DNA from: Humibacillus xanthopallidus
Lineage (GTDB): Bacteria; Actinomycetota; Actinomycetes; Actinomycetales; Dermatophilaceae
Reading direction: 5' to 3'
Assembly (NCBI RefSeq): GCF_006717145.1
Contig: NZ_VFQF01000002.1
Coordinates: forward strand, 248,001-312,000
Length of the DNA: 64,000 nt
The translations under genes and the position numbers were made by a program. The notes under the pieces are model-generated. The model was not told the DNA's origin and ran no database searches. It saw only the letters and a program-made list of their open reading frames with translations. Position 1 is the first letter of the stretch; each line of letters begins with the position of its first letter. Shown piece by piece: positions 36,622 through 44,625 of the stretch.

Positions 36622-37530
36622 ATGTCCGTTGACACCGCTCCCCGCCCCGTGGCCCAGCCGTCGCGCGGCGCCACGCCCTCGGGCCGCGCGCCCCGCTCCG
36701 GCATGGTCGGCTCCAACAACGGCGGCCACTGGTGGCTCTACCTCGTCCTCGTCGTCGCGCTCGTCGCCGTCATCGCACCCTTCGTGTGGATGGTCCTCGG
36801 CAGCTTCAAGAGCGAGGGCGAGCTGCGACAGGTGCCGCCGACGTGGTGGCCCCAGACCGCCTCGCTCGACAACTACACGCAGCTGTTCAGCCGGCTCAAC
36901 TTCGGGCAGTTCTTCTTCAACTCGACCGCCGTCGCCGTCGTCGTCACGGTCGGCAACCTCGTGTTCTGCTCGATGCTCGGCTACGCCCTCGCGATGCTCG
37001 ACTTCAAGGGCAAGAAGGCCATCTTCGTCGCCGTCATGGGAACGCTCATGATCCCCGGCGTCGTCACCTTCGTGCCGCTCTTCGTCCTCGTCGCGAATGC
37101 CGGCCTCGTCGACACGCTGCCCGGCCTCTTCCTGCCCTTCCTCGTCAGCCCCTTCGGCGTCTTCCTCATGCGCCAGTTCATCCTCGGGCTGCCGAAGGAT
37201 CTGCTCGACGCCGGTCGGGTCGACGGTGCCGGAGAGCTGACGATCTTCGCGCGCATCATCATGCCGCTCTGCGGGCCGGCCCTCGCGACCCTGGGCATCC
37301 TCACCTTCCTCGGCAGCTGGAACAACTTCCTCTGGCCGCTCGTCGTCGCGCAGTCGGAGGACAAGTACACCCTGCCGGTGGCGCTCGCCCTCTACGCGAC
37401 GGGCCAGAACAGCACCAACTACGGCCTGCTCCTCGCCGGGTCCACGGTCGTCATCCTGCCGATCCTCGTCATCTTCCTCATCTTCCAGCGGCGGTTCATC
37501 GAGGGCATCGCAACGACCGGCCTCAAGTGA
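36622..37530 (+). CDS. sugar ABC transporter permease (MalG/UgpE-like)
   Basis: This 302-residue protein has a Pro/Ser/Arg-rich cytoplasmic N terminus of about 35 residues and then six membrane spans. The EAA loop is LLDAGRVDGAGELTIFARIIMPLCGP, with the conserved G. FLGSWNNFLWPLVV and IFQRRFIEGIATTGLK are standard MalG-type ends. The ATG at 36622 lies 2 bases after the first permease's stop. It forms the transport channel with that protein, using the lipoprotein at 34415 for capture. Confidence 0.9.
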   Translation: MSVDTAPRPVAQPSRGATPSGRAPRSGMVGSNNGGHWWLYLVLVVALVAVIAPFVWMVLGSFKSEGELRQVPPTWWPQTASLDNYTQLFSRLNFGQFFFNSTAVAVVVTVGNLVFCSMLGYALAMLDFKGKKAIFVAVMGTLMIPGVVTFVPLFVLVANAGLVDTLPGLFLPFLVSPFGVFLMRQFILGLPKDLLDAGRVDGAGELTIFARIIMPLCGPALATLGILTFLGSWNNFLWPLVVAQSEDKYTLPVALALYATGQNSTNYGLLLAGSTVVILPILVIFLIFQRRFIEGIATTGLK

Positions 37531-37604
37531 CCCTCGAGCCAACCCACCCCACCGACCGACCCCTCGACGCAAGCGTGAACCGACACCGAAACGGAGCACA
37601 GCCC

Positions 37605-39224
37605 ATGTCCGACACCTCCCAGCGCCTCCACCTCCCCGGCCGCCGCGCCCTCCTCGTCGGAGGTGCCGCCTCACTCGCCGCCTTCGCCCTCACCCCAGCG
37701 TCGGGCGCCTCGGCAGCGTCGCGCAACGCCCCGGCATACCTGCGTGGGTCGGCGACCCGCGCCGTCGACAACGGGCGCGTGCGCACGTGGGCCGCCGACA
37801 CGTGGCGCAGCCTCGTCGCGATGACCGACCCGAAGACGGGTCTGCCCGCCGACAACATCCCCGAGTCGCTCGCCGCCGGCGACCGCTCCGGCTACACGTC
37901 GCCGACGAACATCGGCGGCTACCTGTGGTCGACGGTCGTCGCGCGGGAGCTCGGCATCATCACCCGCGGCGAGGCCACCGGCCGGCTCATCCGCACGCTC
38001 AAGACGGTCGAGCGGATGGAGCACCACACGCCGAGCGGCATGTACTACAACTGGTACGACGAGGCGACCGCCACGGCGCTGCACACGTGGCCCGACTCGG
38101 GCGACAAGGTCGTCCCGTTCTGCTCCAGCGTCGACAACGGCTGGCTCGGCGCCGCCCTGCTCGTCGTCATGAGCTCCGACCGCGCCGCGGCGCCCTGGGC
38201 GAGGCGGATCTTCGACCGGATGCGCTGGGACGCCTTCTACAACGACAACAGCGACCCGGCGCACCAGGTGCGGCCGGGCGGCCTCATCCACGGCGGCTTC
38301 TACCCCTACGAGGACGGCCGTCCGGGAGGCACCTACCGGGGCACCCACATCGGCGGCGACCCCGTCTGGCTGACGACCCACCACTACGACACGACGGTGT
38401 CCGAGACCCGCATCACGAGCTACCTCGGCATCATCACCGGCCAGATCCCGGCTAAGCAGTACTTCGCGATGTGGCGCACCTTCCCGGCGACGTGCGACTG
38501 GTCGTGGCACGAGATGCAGCCGGTCGGGGTCAACCGCACGTACTACGGCATCGACGTCTACGAGGGCGCCTACACCTACCGCGGCATGCACATCGTGCCC
38601 GGCTGGGGCGGCTCGATGTTCGAGGAGCTCATGCCCGACGTCTTCGTCGACGAGGCGGCGTGGGCGCCGAGATCATGGGGGCGCAACCACCCGCTCCACG
38701 TGCGGGCACAGCGCGAGCACGGGCTCATCGAGGCGGGCTACGGCTACTGGGGCTTCTCCCCGTCGAGCAACCCGGCAGGCGGCTACCGCGAGTACGGCGT
38801 CGACGCGCTCGGGCTCAACCCGACGGGCTACATGTCCGACCAGGAGAGCACGAACTACGACCCCGGCTTCGGCGACTGCCGCCCGGCGACGAACCCGTCG
38901 CCGACCTACGGCGACGGCGTCGTCACACCCCACGCGTCGTTCCTCGCGATGATGCACGAGCCGGCGCAGGCCTTCACCAACCTCGCGAACATCGAGGCCG
39001 ACTTCGACTCCTACGGCCGGGGCGGCTTCTTCGACGCCATCGCCGTGAAGTCGGGCACGGTCGCGCGCCGCTACCTCTCGCTCGACCAGGCGATGGTCAT
39101 GGGTGCGATCGGCAACGTGCTCGGGCGCGACGTCATCCGACGGGCGTTCAGCACGCCGGCCGTCGAGAAGGCGCTGCGCCCCGTCATCGGCGTCGAGGAG
39201 TTCGGCGCGAGCCCGACCGCCTGA
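37605..39224 (+). CDS. Tat-exported GH144-like 'glycoamylase' domain protein (putative endo-beta-1,2-glucanase)
   Basis: This 539-residue protein starts with GRRALLVGGAASLAAFALTP, a twin-arginine-type signal ending near SGASA. The mature part is an (alpha/alpha)6 glycoamylase domain (PF10091): SPTNIGGYLWSTVVARELG, GMYYNWYDEATA, SSVDNGWLGAALLVV, and later WGGSMFEELMPDVF and GYGYWGFSPSSNPAGGY. The same domain forms GH144 endo-beta-1,2-glucanases and part of cyclic beta-1,2-glucan synthase. Placement between the sugar importer and a GH3 gene supports an extracellular polysaccharide hydrolase. The specificity (beta-1,2 or another beta-glucan) is inferred and not proven. The ribosome binding site is ACGGAG. 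Confidence 0.78.
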   Translation: MSDTSQRLHLPGRRALLVGGAASLAAFALTPASGASAASRNAPAYLRGSATRAVDNGRVRTWAADTWRSLVAMTDPKTGLPADNIPESLAAGDRSGYTSPTNIGGYLWSTVVARELGIITRGEATGRLIRTLKTVERMEHHTPSGMYYNWYDEATATALHTWPDSGDKVVPFCSSVDNGWLGAALLVVMSSDRAAAPWARRIFDRMRWDAFYNDNSDPAHQVRPGGLIHGGFYPYEDGRPGGTYRGTHIGGDPVWLTTHHYDTTVSETRITSYLGIITGQIPAKQYFAMWRTFPATCDWSWHEMQPVGVNRTYYGIDVYEGAYTYRGMHIVPGWGGSMFEELMPDVFVDEAAWAPRSWGRNHPLHVRAQREHGLIEAGYGYWGFSPSSNPAGGYREYGVDALGLNPTGYMSDQESTNYDPGFGDCRPATNPSPTYGDGVVTPHASFLAMMHEPAQAFTNLANIEADFDSYGRGGFFDAIAVKSGTVARRYLSLDQAMVMGAIGNVLGRDVIRRAFSTPAVEKALRPVIGVEEFGASPTA

Positions 39225-39363
39225 CCCGCTCCTGCCACCTCCCACCACCGCGCTGGCCAGCGCCCTCCCGAGGCGCCGGGGCCGGCACCCCCAGACCTCG
39301 TGGCCGCCCGACCGCACGCATCGGGCGGCCACGAGGCCCCTCACCGAACGAAAGGCCCCACCC

Positions 39364-41208
39364 GTGCGCCCCGAGCTCAGCACGACCGAGGACGGCGTCG
39401 CCTACCGCGACCTCAACGGCAACGGCCGGATGGACCCCTTCGAGGACCCACGGCTGCCCGTCGACGACCGGGTGGAGGACCTCGTCGGCCGCCTCTCCCT
39501 CGAGGAGAAGGTCGGCCTCATGTTCCAGACCGTCATCGAGGCCGGCGCCGACGGCTCCCTCATCGAGGAACCTGGCGCCATCAGCAAGTCGCCGACGACC
39601 ACCGTCGTGCGCGACAAGCACCTCAGCCACTTCAACGTGCACGCCCTGGGCGACCCCCGGCTCGCGGCACGGTGGAGCAACGCGCTGCAGGCGCTCGCCG
39701 AGACGACGCCACACGGCATACCCGTGACGATCTCGACCGACCCGCGGCACGCGTTCATCGAGAACGCCGGGGTCTCCTTCTCGGCCGGTGCCTTCTCGCA
39801 GTGGCCGGAGCCGTTGGGGCTGGCAGCCCTTCGCGACACCGAGGCGGTGCGGGCCTTCGCCGACATCGCCCGGCAGGAGTACGTCGCCGTCGGCATCCGA
39901 GCGGCCCTGCACCCGACGCTCGACCTCGCGACCGAGCCGCGGTGGGCGCGCCAGGCGGGCACGTTCGGCCAGGACCCCGATCTCGTCACCGAGCTGGGCG
40001 TGGCGTATCTGCAGGGCTTCCAAGGGGATTCGCTCGACGAGGCAAGTGTGGCCTGCACGAGCAAGCACTTCCCCGGCGGCGGTCCGCAGAAGGACGGCGA
40101 GGACGCGCACTTCCCCTACGGCCGCGAGCAGGTCTACGGCGGAGGCAGATTCGCCGACCACCTCAAGCCGTTCCCCCCGATCATCGCGGCCGGCACCGCG
40201 GGCATCATGCCCTACTACGGTATGCCGCTCGGCCTCGTCATCGGCGGGGAGCCCATCGAGCCAGTGGGTTTCGGCTACAACAAACAGGTCGTGACCGGGC
40301 TGCTGCGCGAGAAGTTCGGCTACGACGGCGTCGTCGTCACCGACTGGGAGCTCGTCAACGACAACCACGTCGGCGACCAGGTCCTCCCGGCCCGCGCCTG
40401 GGGGGTGGAGCACCTCGACCCGCACGGCCGCATGGAGCTCATCGTCGATGCTGGTGCCGACCAGTTCGGCGGCGAGGAGTGCGTCGAGATCCTCCTCGAC
40501 CTCGTCGCCCAGGGCAGGGTCACCGAGGCCCGCATCGACGAGTCGGCCCGGCGCCTGCTCGCTGTGAAGTTCCGGCTCGGGCTGTTCGACAACCCCTACG
40601 TCGACGAGGACGCCGCCGCCGAGACGGTGGGCCGGGCCGACTTCCGCGAGCTGGGCCACGCCGCCCAGGCGCAGTCGGTCACCGTGCTCGCCCAGCGTGC
40701 CGCCGCCCTGCCACTCGTGCCGGGTCGGCGCGTCTATGCCGAGCGGGTGTCCGATGAGGCGCTGGCGCGGCACGGGATGACCCGCGTCGAGCGACCGGAG
40801 GACGCCGACGTCGCGCTCGTGCGCCTCATGGCTCCCTTCGAGCCGCGCTCCGACCTCTTCCTCGAGGCGTGGTTCCACCAGGGGTCGCTCGACTTCCCGC
40901 CCGGCCTCGTGCACCGCCTCGCACGGATCGCTGCGGTGTGCCCGCTCGTCATCGACGTCGTCCTCGACCGCCCCGCCGTGCTCTCACCCCTGCTCGACAC
41001 GGCAGCGGCCGTCGTCGGCAGCTACGGGAGCAGCGACGATGCCCTGCTCGACGCGCTGACGGGCGTCATCCCGCCTCGTGGCAGGCTGCCCTTCGACCTG
41101 CCCCGGTCGATGGAGCAGGTGCGTCGGCACCACGAGGACGTGCCCGGCTACGACGACCCGCTGCTGCCCTTCGGGCACGGGCTGTCGATCCAGGGTCAGC
41201 CGATGTAG
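39364..41208 (+). CDS. glycoside hydrolase family 3 protein (beta-glucosidase-like)
   Basis: This is 614 residues from GTG 39364. The N terminus RDLNGNGRMDPFEDPRLPVDDRVEDLVGRLSLEEKVGLM is the typical GH3 opening with a calcium-type DxNxNGxxDxxE loop. The KHFPGGGPQKDGEDAHFPYG motif and GYDGVVVTDWEL (predicted nucleophile Asp327) mark the catalytic barrel. The C-terminal sandwich domain is short, and the FnIII domain of large GH3 enzymes is absent. There is no signal peptide, so it likely acts inside the cell on oligosaccharides brought in by the importer at 34415-37530. The substrate is inferred to be a beta-gluco-oligosaccharide. The last 13 bases overlap the convergent DUF2630 gene. Confidence 0.85.
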   Translation: MRPELSTTEDGVAYRDLNGNGRMDPFEDPRLPVDDRVEDLVGRLSLEEKVGLMFQTVIEAGADGSLIEEPGAISKSPTTTVVRDKHLSHFNVHALGDPRLAARWSNALQALAETTPHGIPVTISTDPRHAFIENAGVSFSAGAFSQWPEPLGLAALRDTEAVRAFADIARQEYVAVGIRAALHPTLDLATEPRWARQAGTFGQDPDLVTELGVAYLQGFQGDSLDEASVACTSKHFPGGGPQKDGEDAHFPYGREQVYGGGRFADHLKPFPPIIAAGTAGIMPYYGMPLGLVIGGEPIEPVGFGYNKQVVTGLLREKFGYDGVVVTDWELVNDNHVGDQVLPARAWGVEHLDPHGRMELIVDAGADQFGGEECVEILLDLVAQGRVTEARIDESARRLLAVKFRLGLFDNPYVDEDAAAETVGRADFRELGHAAQAQSVTVLAQRAAALPLVPGRRVYAERVSDEALARHGMTRVERPEDADVALVRLMAPFEPRSDLFLEAWFHQGSLDFPPGLVHRLARIAAVCPLVIDVVLDRPAVLSPLLDTAAAVVGSYGSSDDALLDALTGVIPPRGRLPFDLPRSMEQVRRHHEDVPGYDDPLLPFGHGLSIQGQPM

Positions 41209-41444
41209 CCCTCGACCGTGCGCTCGGGCCGCACTTGCGCCTCGTCGGGGTTCTCGCCGAACTCGCGCTTGGCCCGGCGCTGGCGCAGGAGGTCCCAGCA
41301 CTGGTCGAGCTCGACCTCGACCTCGCGGAGGCGGGCATGCTCCTCGTCGACCGAGATCGCGCCGGCCTGGAGGGCCCCGCGCAGCTGGTGCTCCTCGTCG
41401 ATGAGCGAGCTGATGCGGTGCTGGATGCTGGTGTCGTCAGCCAT
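41196..41444 (-). CDS. DUF2630 family small protein
   Basis: This 82-residue protein starts at ATG 41444 with AAGGTGG upstream. It is almost entirely helical and charged: DTSIQHRISSLIDEEHQLRGAL, EEHARLREVEVELDQCWDLLRQRRAKREFGENPDEA. These are the conserved parts of DUF2630, a family nearly confined to actinobacteria. It is probably a coiled-coil dimer. The frame is open further upstream but has no family similarity there. Function is unknown. Confidence 0.8.
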   Translation of the reverse strand: MADDTSIQHRISSLIDEEHQLRGALQAGAISVDEEHARLREVEVELDQCWDLLRQRRAKREFGENPDEAQVRPERTVEGYIG

Positions 41445-41604
41445 GTCGCCACCTTCGCACGCCCCCGCCCGTGCAGTCGAGGGCCGTCGAGGGTCATCAA
41501 GGCCGTCGGGGGCCGCGCGTGAGCCGTCCGGAGTATCCGACCTGAAGAACCGGCGCCTGCCGTGTATCAGGCCGTCGCCACAGTGCACTGATCGGCAGGG
41601 GAAG

Positions 41605-41690
41605 GGTGCGGGGCAGGGGGGCCGCCCCGCACCAACCCTCAGCGTGCAGCGGGCGCCGGGTCCGGCCAGGGAGCGGACCGGGCGCCCGCT
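41605..41690. terminator. two consecutive hairpins downstream of the anti-sigma gene
   Basis: Hairpin 1 has perfect 10-bp arms at 41605-41614 and 41624-41633. Hairpin 2 has 17-bp arms at 41648-41664 and 41674-41690 with one mismatch. Both lie just past the 3' end of the minus-strand anti-sigma gene (stop at 41700) and so probably end its transcript. The rest of 41445-41700 shows no gene. Confidence 0.65.
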
Positions 41691-41699
41691 CGGCTGCGC

Positions 41700-42386
41700 T
41701 CAGGTCGTCGCCGAGGCGAGCACCTGACCCTTGCCGTCGCGGATCTCGAGCCGCTGGATCTCGTTGGGGCGCAGGGCAGTCGCCCCGGTCAGCTGGGAGT
41801 ATCCCGTCGGCGTGCCGCGCCACGACGCAGCCGCGGTCGAGCCGCCCTTGCGGTCGATGACGTAGAGGGTCAGCTGCCCGGACGTCGGCATGTCCTCGCA
41901 GTCGAGGTCGAGCTGCGTGCCCCACCCCCGCGTCACGAGGGCGACGTCGACGCGGACCGACGACCCCGGTGCGGGCGCTGCCACCACGTGCGTCGTCGGC
42001 AGCTCGGGCGGGGCCGTGAGCCGCGGGCCGAGCCACAGGCCGGCGCCGAAGAGGACCGCCGCGGCGGCTGCCGCAACCGCGGTGAACCAGCGGCGTCGGG
42101 TCTGCCGCCGCCGGGCGACGGCCGAGAGCAGCCGCGGGAGCTCCTCGTCGTCGGACACCGACGGCGCGGCGGCAGCGTCGCCTTCGGCGTCAGGAGAGAG
42201 GTGGGGGCCGCCGGCGGGCCCGGCGAGGGCGAGCAACCGCGGCAGCCCCGACACCTGACCCAGCTCGGCCTGGCACGCGGCGCAGGTCCGCAGGTGCTCG
42301 GTGAAGGCGCTGTGGTCGGCGTCGGACAGTCCTCCGAGCAGGTAGCCGCCGAGGAGGACGTGCAGGCCATCGGACTCGTCGGTCAT
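41700..42386 (-). CDS. zinc-binding anti-sigma factor (ZAS type)
   Basis: This 228-residue membrane protein starts with an anti-sigma domain (about 1-45) carrying the zinc signature H-x3-C-x2-C in TEHLRTCAACQAEL. A charged linker, one transmembrane helix (about 105-125, WFTAVAAAAAAVLFGAGLWLG) and an extracytoplasmic DUF2581/RskA-like domain ending in TATLRPNE-type sequence follow. Its ATG overlaps the sigma gene stop as ATGA, so the two are translationally coupled. It probably holds the ECF sigma factor at the membrane and releases it after regulated proteolysis, as RslA and RskA do. Confidence 0.88.
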   Translation of the reverse strand: MTDESDGLHVLLGGYLLGGLSDADHSAFTEHLRTCAACQAELGQVSGLPRLLALAGPAGGPHLSPDAEGDAAAAPSVSDDEELPRLLSAVARRRQTRRRWFTAVAAAAAAVLFGAGLWLGPRLTAPPELPTTHVVAAPAPGSSVRVDVALVTRGWGTQLDLDCEDMPTSGQLTLYVIDRKGGSTAAASWRGTPTGYSQLTGATALRPNEIQRLEIRDGKGQVLASATT

Positions 42387-42871
42387 CTCGTCACTCCCAT
42401 CTCGTCGAGGATGGCGCGCAGGTGGCGCACGGCGTAGTAGGCCCGCGACTTCACGGTCCCCTCGGGGGTTCCGAGCCGCGTCGAGGTCTCGGCGATGCTG
42501 AGCCGCTCGTAGTAGAGGCAGCGCACGACGTCGCGGTGGGCGGGCTGGAGCCGGCCGAGCGCCTCCTCGACGAGCACCTGGTCGAGCGCGCGGTCGAGGT
42601 CGGCGTCGTCGACGGGGAGGTCGACGAGAGCCGTCTGCTGCGGTCGGCGTGTCGAGGCGCGGTGCTGGTCGACGATGAGGTGCCGGGCCGTCGTGATGAG
42701 GTAGGCGCGCAGGTTGTCGACCTCCGGGGCCTGCCGCCACACCCGCAGGATCACCTCCTGCACGATGTCCTCCACCCGGTTGGCGTCGCTCGTCGCGCGC
42801 CAGACGACCCGGCGCAGCATCGGGCCGTGCTCGCGGTAGATCGCCGCGACGGCCTCGTCGTCGAGCGGCAT
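42383..42871 (-). CDS. ECF RNA polymerase sigma factor (SigL/SigK-like)
   Basis: This 162-residue factor has region 2 (VVWRATSDANRVEDIVQEVILRVWRQ...NLRAYLITTARHLIVDQHR) and region 4 (EEALGRLQPAHRDVVRCLYYERLSIAETSTRLGTPEGTVKSRAYYAVRHLRAIL). It pairs with the overlapping membrane anti-sigma gene. The upstream promoter TGAACC-16-CGTCTC matches those used by SigL and SigK of mycobacteria, which supports the assignment and autoregulation. Such systems respond to redox or cell-envelope stress; the signal here is unknown. Confidence 0.88.
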   Translation of the reverse strand: MPLDDEAVAAIYREHGPMLRRVVWRATSDANRVEDIVQEVILRVWRQAPEVDNLRAYLITTARHLIVDQHRASTRRPQQTALVDLPVDDADLDRALDQVLVEEALGRLQPAHRDVVRCLYYERLSIAETSTRLGTPEGTVKSRAYYAVRHLRAILDEMGVTR

Positions 42872-42906
42872 CCGTGCCTCACCTCCTCACCGTGGTCCCC
42901 GTCTGG

Positions 42907-42934
42907 GAGACGCCACGACCGGCACCGCGGTTCA
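42907..42934 (-). promoter_or_regulatory. putative autoregulatory ECF promoter
   Basis: On the minus strand TGAACC (complement of 42929-42934) is followed by 16 bases and CGTCTC (complement of 42907-42912). The gap to the sigma gene start at 42871 is about 35 bases. The pair resembles mycobacterial SigL/SigK promoters. Confidence 0.65.
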
Positions 42935-43029
42935 CCTCAGGCCTCCTGCCCACCCCCGCACCGTCTCACGTCGACCCCGTTCGCCCCTGCCGTATGCCGT
43001 GAGGCGCCCCTGCGTCCTAGCGTGGGCTC

Positions 43030-43872
43030 ATGTGCCCCGTCGGTCTGCCGAACCCCGCCCGTCATCCGGTCACCGGTGGGCTCTTCCTCTCCCCGGTGCC
43101 GGCGGGATCGGGCTGGCCCGGTGACCCGGCGACGGCCGAGACGCCCGTCGCCCGCACCCCTGCCCAGGTGGGGCGACTGGCGAAGGGTGCGGACGGCATA
43201 CCGGAGCTCGATGCGCGGATCAGCGTGTGCCGGGCGTGCCCGCGGCTCGTCGCGTGGCGCGAGACGGTGGCGGTGGAGGGGCGGCGGGCGTCGTTCGCGG
43301 ACCAGCCCTACTGGGGCCGCCCCGGCCCCTCCTTCGGCGACCCCGACGCCGAGGTGCTCGTCGTCGGGCTCGCCCCCGCGGCCAACGGCACCAACCGCAC
43401 CGGCCGGATGTTCACCGGGGACCGCTCGGGCGACTGGCTGTATGCCGCGTTGCACCGTGGCGGCTACGCGAGCCAGCCGACGTCGGTCAGTTCGGGCGAC
43501 GGGCAGGTGCTGCGGGGTCTGCGGATCGTCGCGGCCGTGCGGTGCGCTCCACCGGCGAACAAGCCGACCACCGAGGAGAAGGCCGCGTGCGCTCCGTGGC
43601 TCGACCGCGACCTCGAGCTCTCGGAGGGCCGGCTCCGCTCGGTGCTCGCGCTCGGTTCGATCGCCTGGGATGCGGCTCTCGGCGCGGCTCGGCGTCGCGG
43701 ATGGCAGGTGCCGACTCCCAAGCCTCGCTTCGGGCACGGCGCGGAGGTCGTGCTGACGACCGCTGCTGGTCATCCTGTGCGCCTCGTCGGGAGCTACCAC
43801 GTGAGCCAGCAGAACACGTTCACCGGCAAGCTCACCGAGGCGATGCTCGACGAGGTCATCGCGCGCCTCTGA
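43030..43872 (+). CDS. family 5 uracil-DNA glycosylase (UDGb-like)
   Basis: This 280-residue DNA-repair enzyme has motif 1 [19 protein letters not shown] and motif 2 [11 protein letters not shown], in the form found in iron-sulfur family 5 enzymes. Cys-rich segments VCRACPRLV and [22 protein letters not shown] provide the four ligands expected for the [4Fe-4S] cluster. It removes uracil and other deaminated bases from DNA. It begins at ATG 43030; no other start fits better. It diverges from the ECF sigma gene. Confidence 0.9.
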   Translation: MCPVGLPNPARHPVTGGLFLSPVPAGSGWPGDPATAETPVARTPAQVGRLAKGADGIPELDARISVCRACPRLVAWRETVAVEGRRASFADQPYWGRPGPSFGDPDAEVLVVGLAPAANGTNRTGRMFTGDRSGDWLYAALHRGGYASQPTSVSSGDGQVLRGLRIVAAVRCAPPANKPTTEEKAACAPWLDRDLELSEGRLRSVLALGSIAWDAALGAARRRGWQVPTPKPRFGHGAEVVLTTAAGHPVRLVGSYHVSQQNTFTGKLTEAMLDEVIARL

Positions 43873-43921
43873 GCGAGGCCTTCGCCTGCGGCTGGGTCTC
43901 GTCGTGTGCTTGGGTCGGGTC

Positions 43922-44362
43922 ATGACCGAGAACGTGGCTGACAACACAGCTGGCAACACGGCTGGCAACACGGCTGGCAATGCGATCCACGGCACCGAGT
44001 GGACCGTCCAGGAGCTAGGGGGTGAGGTGACGGCCCCGCCGAAGCCGCAGCTGTCCTTCGGAGCCGACGGCCGGCTCACCGGTACAACGGGCGTCAACCG
44101 GCTCATGGGGGAGTTCGAGGTGCGCGACGGGCTGCTCGTCGTCGGCAACGCCGCGACGACCCGCATGGCCGGCCCGCCCGAGGCGATGGCCCAGGAGCAG
44201 CGCCTGCTCGAGCTGCTCGGCGCCGAGCAGGCCTTCGTCATCACCGGCGACCGCCTCGAGATCGGTGACGGTGAGGCGGCCGCCCTCCTCGTGCGGCCGA
44301 GCATCCAGCCCGTGCCGGGTGAGGCCGCCGCTGGTGGTGCGGGGTCTGCGGAGACGGCCTAG
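43922..44362 (+). CDS. META/HslJ-domain protein
   Basis: This 146-residue protein carries one META domain (DUF306): GTEWTVQELGG, KPQLSFGADGRLTGTTGVNRLMGEF, NAATTRMAGPPEAMAQEQRLLELLG and FVITGDRLEI, the core also found in HslJ, a heat-induced protein linked to novobiocin resistance. No signal peptide is seen, so it is apparently cytoplasmic, unlike HslJ. Residues 8-20 are an NTAG tandem repeat arising from a 12-bp DNA repeat. ATG 43922 was chosen; GTG 43904 is a weaker alternative. Role unknown. Confidence 0.75.
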   Translation: MTENVADNTAGNTAGNTAGNAIHGTEWTVQELGGEVTAPPKPQLSFGADGRLTGTTGVNRLMGEFEVRDGLLVVGNAATTRMAGPPEAMAQEQRLLELLGAEQAFVITGDRLEIGDGEAAALLVRPSIQPVPGEAAAGGAGSAETA

Positions 44363-44456
44363 AGGCCCAAACGGCAAGCTGCGGCGGCCCGGCGCCGTGG
44401 CTCCTGGGGTGCTGCCTCTATGGGTGCCTCTATGGGTGCCTCTGTGCTGCCTCTGC

Positions 44457-44479
44457 GTTGAGTCAGCACGTGACTCAAC
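44457..44479. terminator. inverted repeat GTTGAGTCA after the META gene
   Basis: GTTGAGTCA at 44457-44465 and its exact complement TGACTCAAC at 44471-44479 with a 5-base loop, about 95 bases after the META stop. It could be a terminator or a dimer-protein binding site; it shares the TGAGTCA core with the repeats at 44511-44559. Confidence 0.5.
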
Positions 44480-44510
44480 ACCGACCACCCGCGTCGGGGC
44501 GCTCCGGTGG

Positions 44511-44559
44511 CGAGTCACTCTGAGTCACTCTGAGTCACTCTGAGTCACTGGGTGACTCA
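44511..44559. repeat. 10-bp iteron array TGAGTCACTC
   Basis: Four tandem units (44511-44520, 44521-44530, 44531-44540, 44541-44550), the last leading into the inverted copy GTGACTCA at 44552-44559. The 10-bp period places every TGAGTCA core on one face of the helix. It lies between the convergent META and kinase genes. Just upstream (44412-44450) is another short repeat of TATGGGTGCCTC. Confidence 0.85.
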
Positions 44560-44625
44560 ACGCAGGGGAGGCCCGGACCACCTCAAGCGGCGCCGAGACA
44601 GCGGACAGCTGCGTGCCCGGGTGCA

